NCBI GenBank assembly: GCA_005883295.1
Contig: VAWV01000176.1
Coordinates: 1-11,014 of the forward strand
Direction: 5' to 3'
Origin: Actinomycetota bacterium
GTDB lineage: Bacteria; Actinomycetota; Thermoleophilia; Solirubrobacterales; Thermoleophilaceae
Length of the DNA stretch: 11,014 bases
The position numbers and the translations under genes are program-made. Below the pieces are notes generated by a model, which saw nothing but the letters and a program-made list of their open reading frames with translations, had not been told where the DNA came from and ran no database searches. This document shows positions 6,536 to 11,014 of the stretch, piece after piece. The stretch's first letter is position 1; each line of letters starts with the position of its first letter.

Positions 6536-6541
6536 ATTATG
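6536..6541 (-). promoter_or_regulatory. Predicted -10 element of the M19-like gene, leaderless type
   Basis: CATAAT on the minus strand matches TATAAT at five of six positions and ends 8 nt before the ATG at 6527. It is the most AT-rich spot in the 46-bp gap after the GH15 gene. There is no ribosome binding site with good spacing (CAGGG is directly against the ATG), which supports a leaderless transcript. Confidence 0.55.
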
Positions 6542-6573
6542 GTCGGATCCCAGGCGCGGGACGCCGGCAATCG

Positions 6574-8394
6574 TCAGGCCGTCGTGGCCCGGTCCATCCG
6601 CGGGTCGCCCACGGGCTCGCCCTCGGCCGAGATCACGTGCAGCGCCGAGTTGATCAGCGCCAGGTGCGTGAACGCGTGCGGGAAGTTGCCGAGGTGGCGG
6701 CCCGAGTCCGGATCGAGGTGCTCGGCGTAGAGCCCGAGGGGGCTGGCCAGGGCGAGCAGGCGCTCGCACATCTCCCGCGCGCGCTTCACCTGGCCGATCT
6801 CGGCAAGCGCCGAAACGAGCCAGAAGGAGCACACCGTGAACGTCTCTCCCTCCACCGCGAAGTTCCGGTCCTCAGGCCGCATGCGCAGCACCAGCCCGTC
6901 TACCACCAGCTCCTCCGCGATCGCCTCGACCGTCGCGCGGATCCGCTTGTCGTGCGGGGGCAGGAACCGGACGAGCGGCATCATGAGCAGTGAAGCGTCG
7001 AGCGCGTCGGTCTCGTAGTGCTGGCGGAACACGCCTCGCTCGCTCAGCCCCTTCTCGCAGACGTCCGCGCGAATCTGGTGGGCCACCTTGTCCCACTTCG
7101 CGGCCAGATCGTCCTCTCCGCGCAGCTCGGCCAGACGCGCGCCGCGGTCCGCGGCCACCCAGCACATCACCTTCGACGAGACGTAGTGACGCGGCTTGCC
7201 GCGGATCGCCCAGATCCCGCGGTCCGGCTTGTCCCAGCGATCGACCGCGACCTCGACCTGCTGCTTCACGACCGGCCAGATCCGCTCGGGCATCTGGTCG
7301 CGCGACTTCGTGTGCAGGTAGGCGGCGTCGAGGAGGGCTCCCCAGATGTCGTGCTGCTCGTACTTGTAGGCCTCGTTCCCAACCCGGACCGGGCGCGAGT
7401 TGTCGTAACCCGTCAGGTGTTCGAGCACCCTCTCGTCGAGCTCCCGCTCGCCGCTGACGCCGTAGATGTTCTGCAACGGGTTGCCGTCGCTTGCCAGCTC
7501 GGCGAGGAAGTAGAAGTGGTCATCGGCCTCCCAGTCGAAGCCGAGGCTGTAGGCCCCCCAGAGCGCGAAGGCGGCGTCGCGCACGAAGTTGTACCTGTAG
7601 TCGTAGTTCCGCTCGCGGCCGGGAACTCGCGGAAGGGACGTGGTCGCCGCCGCCGCGATCGCGCCGCTCGGCGTGTATTCGAGTCCCCTGAGCGTGAGCG
7701 CGGAGCGCTCCAGCTGCGCGCGCCAGGGGTGGTCTGGGAACTCGCCGCGCGAGAGCCAGTCGCGCCAGTAGTCCGCGGTGTCGGACATCAGCTGGAACGC
7801 GTCGTGAAAGCTCTTCGGCCCGCCATGCTCCGACCAGGACAGCGCGACGTACGCGGTGTCGTTCTCTCGGAGCGTCGTGCGTGCGGTGGCGCGCGGGCCC
7901 TCGAAGCCGATGCGCAGATTGGTGTCGAGCTGGAGCGAGACCGTCGCGCCGTCCGCTATGGCCGCGGCCTCGTGGTAGGTGGAGCCGGGGTAGCTCCACT
8001 CGGCGCGCTTCAGCCCGTACTCGAACACGGGCTCGCACTCGAGGCTGAGCTCGACCAGCCCCTGCGCGCAGCGTGCTGTGCGGACGAGCACGTGGTGGGC
8101 CTCCCAGTCAGAAGGCGGCCGCCGCTGCCGGTGGGCACGCTCCTCCACGTGGTGCCACGGGCCCACGGTGAGCGCGTCGCGGACCACGAGCCAGCCGGTT
8201 CGGGTCTTCCAGGTGGTCTCGAGGATCATGCTCCCGGGCAGGTAGCGGCGGGCGGCCGGGACCTGGACGTCGGACGGCCCGAGCCGGAAGCGGCCGGCGT
8301 CGCGGTCGAGGATCGCGGCGAGCACGCTCGGCGAGTCGAACTGCGGCAGGCACAGCCACTCCACGTTCCCGCTGGGCGCCACCAGCGCGGCCAC
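6574..8394 (-). CDS. GH15 family protein, trehalase/glucoamylase-like, catalytic residues apparently substituted
   Basis: Predicted 606 residues from the first possible start (GTG), very similar along its length to the mycobacterial GH15 trehalases (Rv2402/MSMEG_4535 type), as I recall them. An N-terminal beta-sandwich (to about 230; 'PSGNVEWLCLPQFDSPSV', 'AARRYLPGSMILETTW') is followed by the (alpha/alpha)6 barrel ('NYDYRYNFVRDAAFALWG', 'QHDIWGALLD', 'SSKVMCWVAADRGARLAE', 'CSFWLVSALAEIG', 'GRHLGNFPHAFTHLALIN'). No signal peptide, so cytoplasmic. Two oddities. The general-acid motif GIWE reads GIWA (A396), and the base motif EEGTF reads EGETF, with Gly at 516. Also, family homology (FPPIADYAFLSDGE) continues upstream of the GTG with no usable start before the M20 stop at 8479-8481. 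So the real product is probably up to 28 residues longer. It may be a non-catalytic binder, have shifted specificity, or be decaying. Confidence 0.88.
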   Translation of the reverse strand: MAALVAPSGNVEWLCLPQFDSPSVLAAILDRDAGRFRLGPSDVQVPAARRYLPGSMILETTWKTRTGWLVVRDALTVGPWHHVEERAHRQRRPPSDWEAHHVLVRTARCAQGLVELSLECEPVFEYGLKRAEWSYPGSTYHEAAAIADGATVSLQLDTNLRIGFEGPRATARTTLRENDTAYVALSWSEHGGPKSFHDAFQLMSDTADYWRDWLSRGEFPDHPWRAQLERSALTLRGLEYTPSGAIAAAATTSLPRVPGRERNYDYRYNFVRDAAFALWGAYSLGFDWEADDHFYFLAELASDGNPLQNIYGVSGERELDERVLEHLTGYDNSRPVRVGNEAYKYEQHDIWGALLDAAYLHTKSRDQMPERIWPVVKQQVEVAVDRWDKPDRGIWAIRGKPRHYVSSKVMCWVAADRGARLAELRGEDDLAAKWDKVAHQIRADVCEKGLSERGVFRQHYETDALDASLLMMPLVRFLPPHDKRIRATVEAIAEELVVDGLVLRMRPEDRNFAVEGETFTVCSFWLVSALAEIGQVKRAREMCERLLALASPLGLYAEHLDPDSGRHLGNFPHAFTHLALINSALHVISAEGEPVGDPRMDRATTA

Positions 8395-8478
8395 CTCGCC
8401 GTCCGATAGGAACGCGTAGTCCGCGATCGGCGGGAACGCGCTGCGGGCGTGTAGCGTCTGGGTGCGGATCGCGCGAGC
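8395..8478 (-). other. Conserved GH15 N-terminal coding stretch without a canonical start codon
   Basis: These 28 codons are in frame with both the M20 stop (TAA, 8479-8481) and the GH15 gene. Their last part encodes 'FPPIADYAFLSDGE', which matches the conserved start of GH15 proteins (mycobacterial 'LADYAFLSD'). The coding strand here has no TG dinucleotide, hence no ATG, GTG, TTG or CTG in any frame. Possible starts are ATC at 8467-8469, preceded 6 nt upstream by TAAGCT (a TAnnnT hexamer), or ATC at 8425-8427. Other routes are readthrough of the TAA, or a start at the GTG with loss of this part. Confidence 0.6.
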
Positions 8479-9612
8479 TTAAGCCATGCCCAGCAGCGCC
8501 GTGACCAGCGCCAGCGCGACCTCCGCCCGCGTCCTCAGCGAGTCGGTAAGGATGTACTCGTCCGGGTTGTGCGCGCCGCCGCCGCGCGGGCCGAGGCCGT
8601 CCACGGTCACCGGGACCACCGTGGCCATATGGCTCGCGTCGCTCGCGCCGCCGCGCTCCACGCCGATGAGCGGGCGGCCAAGCACCTCGCTCGCGCGTGC
8701 CAGCGCGGGAGCGGTCGGCTCGCGTGCGTCCATGCCGGGCCAGAGGCGGACGATCGCCGGCTCGAGCTTCACGCCGTCCACCTCGCGCGGCACCGCCGCG
8801 AGCACGGACTCGAACGCGGCGCTCGTCTCGGCGCGCATGTCGCAGAACAGCTCACCGCTCGGCGGGACCACGTTGAAGGCCTCGCCGCTGTTGATGATCG
8901 TCGGTACCACGGTGAGGCGGTCCGGACCGGCCGGCGCGTGGAGCTCGGCCACCCGCTGCGCGGCCTCGGCCAGCGCGAGCAGCGCGTTGCGGCCGCGGTG
9001 CGGAGCCGAGCCCGAGTGGGCGGAGACCCCGGTCGCCCGGATGTGGAGCGTGGCGGCGGCCTTGCGCTTGACCACCACGCCCTCCTCGCCGTTCGGGCCC
9101 CCCTGGCCCGCCTCGAAGCACAGGCACGCGTCGAAGCCCTCGAAGCGCGCCGCGTGCTGGAGCCCGCCCACGCGCCACTCCTCGTCGGTCACCAGCAGGA
9201 GCGCCATCTCCGCGAAGTCCTCCGGACGGGCGGCCAGCGCGTCGAGCACGCCCAGTGCCAGCACCACACCGCCCTTCATGTCCACCGTCCCGGAGCCGAT
9301 CAGCCGGTCGCCCTTGCGCTCGAGCGGCCGGTGGCCATCGTGGGACACCACCGTGTCGACATGTCCTAGGAGCAGCACCCGGCCGCTGCCGGAGCCGTGG
9401 ACGCGAGCCAGCAGGTCGGCCGCGTAACCGTCGGTGGAGCTGGGCACCCGCTCGACGTCGGCGTCGTCGGGCAGCAGGGCCGCGCACAGCGAGACCGCCT
9501 CCTCGGCACCGTGCGGGTCGCCGGAGGGAGACGAGACCGCCACGAGCGCCTCCAGCTCGCGCTCGGCGCGCCGTGCGATGCGGGTCGCCTCGGACTCGAC
9601 CCATGCGTGCAT
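8479..9612 (-). CDS. M20-family zinc metallopeptidase (carboxypeptidase G2/ArgE/DapE-like)
   Basis: Predicted 377-residue cytoplasmic amidase or aminoacyl-peptidase with a two-zinc site. In order: 'LLGHVDTV' (zinc ligand H84, D86 behind it), 'GSGTVDMKGGVV' (bridging D111), 'VTDEEWRVGG' (catalytic base E144, ligand E145), 'CFEAGQ' (E167) and, near the end, 'GGGAHNPDEYI' (H348). Residues about 180-290 are the inserted dimerisation domain, with 'GVSAHSGSAPHRGRNALLAL' as its signature. All expected ligands are present, so it should be active. The dimerisation signature is most like carboxypeptidase G2-type members, which release C-terminal glutamate. ArgE or DapE activity cannot be excluded from sequence. 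The gene starts 25 bp after sufD and has no ribosome binding site; GATACT ends 6 nt before the ATG and could be its own -10. The stop is TAA, in frame with the following GH15 gene. Confidence 0.9.
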   Translation of the reverse strand: MHAWVESEATRIARRAERELEALVAVSSPSGDPHGAEEAVSLCAALLPDDADVERVPSSTDGYAADLLARVHGSGSGRVLLLGHVDTVVSHDGHRPLERKGDRLIGSGTVDMKGGVVLALGVLDALAARPEDFAEMALLLVTDEEWRVGGLQHAARFEGFDACLCFEAGQGGPNGEEGVVVKRKAAATLHIRATGVSAHSGSAPHRGRNALLALAEAAQRVAELHAPAGPDRLTVVPTIINSGEAFNVVPPSGELFCDMRAETSAAFESVLAAVPREVDGVKLEPAIVRLWPGMDAREPTAPALARASEVLGRPLIGVERGGASDASHMATVVPVTVDGLGPRGGGAHNPDEYILTDSLRTRAEVALALVTALLGMA

Positions 9613-9630
9613 GGGCCAAGTATCGGCACC

Positions 9631-9645
9631 CGGGCGGTCAGCCCG
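9631..9645. other. Small hairpin over the sufD stop codon
   Basis: CGGGC-GGTCA-GCCCG gives a 5-bp stem with a 5-nt loop that covers the sufD stop. No T-tract follows. It may weaken transcription from sufD into the M20 gene or do nothing; stems of this size are frequent in such GC-rich DNA. Confidence 0.2.
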
Positions 9646-10786
9646 TGAGGACGGCCTCGAGCCTGCGCTCCAGCGCGCCCGAGACGGCTTCCCGGAGCGG
9701 CCCCTCGGCGAACCGATCGACGAGCGCCTGGAGGAAGCCGTCGATCACGAGGCGCGTGGCCTGCTCGCGGCGAAGGCCGTGCGTCATCAGGTAGAAGAGC
9801 TGCTCGCGGTCGATCTGGGCGATTGCGGCCGCGTGCGTGCAGCGCACGTCGTTGGCCTCGATCTCGAGGCCCGGGATCGCATCGGCGTGGGCCCGCTTGG
9901 ACAGCAGCAGGTTGCGGCTCTCCTGGAACGCATCGGTCTGCTGGGCGCCGGGGTCGACCTTGATCATGCCGCGCCAGACCGCGCTGGCGCGGCCGTTCAG
10001 CACGCCGCGGAAGGCCAGGTCGGAGGTGGTGTTCGGCGCCGCGTGCTCCTGGGTGGTGTGGAAGTCGAGGTGCTGGCGGCCGCGGCCGGCATAGGCGCCG
10101 GTGACGCGGGCCTGGGCTCCCTGGCCGCGGAGCTGGGTCTCCATCCGCACCTTCCCACGCCCAGAGCCGAACCCCAGAGCCACCCACTCGAGCGAGCCGT
10201 CGCGGTCGACGACCGCGCGCTGGGTGCCGAAGATCCAGCTCTTCTCTGAGAGGCCCTGAGCGCTCACGTAGCGCAGCACCGCGTTCGGCCCGACCACGAT
10301 CTCGGTCACCCCGTTGAAGAGCGTCTCGCCGTCGCCGTCGGAGCTCACGAACTGCTCCCAGAGCTCGGCCTCGGCGCCCTCCTCGAGGACGATCAGCGTG
10401 CGGTGGTTGAGCGCGGTCCCGTCGGCGCCTGTCGCGGCGGTCCTTACAAGCGGCCCCTCGACGCGCACGCCGCGCGGCACGTGCACGAATAGCCCGCCCT
10501 CCCAGGCTGAGTCGTTGCGCGCGACGAACGGGTCGTCGCTGGGGACGACCGACCCCAGGTAACGCTCGACGAGCTCGGGGTGGTGCTCCCGCGCCTCGGT
10601 CAGGCTGGTGACGGTCGCCCCGCCCGGATCGCCAGGTCCCGGTGCCTCGAGCAGCGGCTCGCCGGCGTCCCCGGGCGCGGCCGGCTCGAACGCCTCGAGG
10701 TCAAGGCCCGTCAGGTCGGTGAACTCCCAACCCGGCCTGCCCTTGAACTCGGGGAGCGGGGGCAGGTCCAGGAGGGCCTCAGCCAA
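9638..10786 (-). CDS. sufD: SufD, SUF iron-sulphur cluster scaffold subunit
   Basis: Predicted 382-residue cytoplasmic partner of SufB in the SufBC2D cluster assembly complex. The N-terminal helical part carries 'GRPGWEFTDL', the common 'E.WkyT.l' motif (here residues 17-25). The right-handed beta-helix core follows: 'VHVPRGVRVEGPL', 'LNHRTLIVLEEGAEAEL', 'RQHLDFHTTQEHAAPNTTSDLAFRGVLNGRASAVWRGMIKV' in consecutive pieces. The C-terminal part has 'GLEIEANDVRCTHAA' (C316, H318), the conserved segment that faces SufB and holds the essential His of SufD, then 'REQLFYLMTHGL'. Length fits the family. Translation starts at TTG (10784-10786), overlapping the sufB stop by 8 bp, with GGAAGG 5 nt upstream, so the two are translationally coupled. 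No sufC follows; it may lie upstream of sufB. Confidence 0.94.
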   Translation of the reverse strand: MAEALLDLPPLPEFKGRPGWEFTDLTGLDLEAFEPAAPGDAGEPLLEAPGPGDPGGATVTSLTEAREHHPELVERYLGSVVPSDDPFVARNDSAWEGGLFVHVPRGVRVEGPLVRTAATGADGTALNHRTLIVLEEGAEAELWEQFVSSDGDGETLFNGVTEIVVGPNAVLRYVSAQGLSEKSWIFGTQRAVVDRDGSLEWVALGFGSGRGKVRMETQLRGQGAQARVTGAYAGRGRQHLDFHTTQEHAAPNTTSDLAFRGVLNGRASAVWRGMIKVDPGAQQTDAFQESRNLLLSKRAHADAIPGLEIEANDVRCTHAAAIAQIDREQLFYLMTHGLRREQATRLVIDGFLQALVDRFAEGPLREAVSGALERRLEAVLTG

Positions 10787-11014
10787 TAGAGCCTTCCATC
10801 TGGAGCTCGATCAGGCGGTTCATCTCCACGGCGTACTCCATGGGGAGCTCCTTCGTGATCGGCTCGATGAAGCCGTTCACGATCAGCTTCGAGGCCTCCT
10901 CCTCGGGGATGCCGTGGGCCTTGAGGTAGAAGAGCTGCTCCTCACCGATCTTCGAGACGGTGGCCTCGTGGCCCACGTCCACGTCGTCCTCGCCGATGCG
11001 GATCGTCGGGTAGG
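10779..11014 (-). CDS. sufB: SufB, SUF scaffold subunit, C-terminal end only
   Basis: The frame is open to the right edge, so only the last 78 residues are seen. 'YPTIRIGEDDVDVGHEATVSK' (first residues in the window), then 'IGEEQLFYLKAHGIPEEEASKL' and 'GFIEPITKELPMEYAVEMNRLI', are the standard end of bacterial SufB, including the His of 'GHEAT' that lies at the SufB-SufD interface. The order sufB then sufD is common in actinobacterial suf operons, and the 8-bp overlap with sufD shows one transcript. Confidence 0.95.
   Translation of the reverse strand, partial: YPTIRIGEDDVDVGHEATVSKIGEEQLFYLKAHGIPEEEASKLIVNGFIEPITKELPMEYAVEMNRLIELQMEGSIG
10792..10797 (-). promoter_or_regulatory. Ribosome binding site of sufD
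   Basis: GGAAGG on the minus strand, 5 nt before the TTG at 10786 and inside the last codons of sufB. It is the signal that selects this TTG as start. Confidence 0.5.

Noticed and set aside
7018..8409. 463-codon open frame on + opposite the GH15 gene
   Set aside because: Shadow of a strongly conserved gene; no recognisable family and no ribosome binding site.
8569..9369. 266-codon frame on + opposite the M20 gene, and a 313-codon one beside it
   Set aside because: Antisense shadows; Ser/Arg/His-rich without motif.
1..11014. Defence, CRISPR, prophage or transposon content
   Set aside because: No direct-repeat array, no integrase, transposase, restriction or toxin-like protein, and no tRNA-like fold was seen on either strand.

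Overview
The window reads as ordinary chromosomal DNA of a very GC-rich actinobacterium, most likely of the class Thermoleophilia (Solirubrobacterales and relatives). The grounds are the strong G/C bias at third codon positions, a SUF-type iron-sulphur cluster system, a GH15 protein very close to the mycobacterial GH15 trehalase family, and an exported collagen-like protein whose 'HATVVAYLALFVALGGGA(L/Y)AA' start is, from memory, common in Solirubrobacterales proteomes. The placement is inference. I see no rRNA, tRNA, CRISPR array, insertion sequence or integrase.

Layout. The left end holds the 3' end of an M16-family zinc peptidase gene (+), which converges on ribonuclease D (rnd, -) with a 7-bp gap. 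Between rnd and the next (+) genes is a 157-bp divergent spacer with a 15-bp perfect inverted repeat. Then follow, on +, a class I SAM methyltransferase whose frame has no stop where the fold ends, nfuA (iron-sulphur carrier), a small VOC/glyoxalase-fold protein, and an exported protein with ten Gly-X-Y triplets. That gene overlaps by 99 bp a convergent gene on the minus strand. From there to the right edge everything is on the minus strand. In the order of transcription (right to left) these are sufB (partial), sufD, an M20 metallopeptidase, a GH15 glucosidase/trehalase-like protein, and a large exported M19-like (membrane-dipeptidase-like) metallohydrolase.

How the genes fit together. sufB-sufD (8-bp overlap, TTG start) encode the SUF scaffold subunits. 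NfuA, 7 kb away on the other strand, would carry finished clusters to target proteins. The M20 gene starts 25 bp after sufD, and the GH15 frame follows the M20 stop directly, so sufB-sufD-M20-GH15 may be one transcript, although their functions do not obviously join. The M19-like gene has its own predicted promoter.

Most worth a second look: (1) the GH15 protein appears to have lost both catalytic glutamates (GIWA for GIWE; VEGETF for EEGTF); (2) its conserved N-terminus lies upstream of the first possible NTG start, in 84 bp with no TG dinucleotide at all on the coding strand; (3) the methyltransferase reading frame runs through nfuA without a stop; (4) three genes share a -10 hexamer exactly 8 nt before ATG, pointing to leaderless mRNAs; (5) a 15-bp inverted repeat lies between rnd and the methyltransferase. 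I found no clear multi-gene system of a new kind. The novelty here is at the level of single genes and their expression signals.
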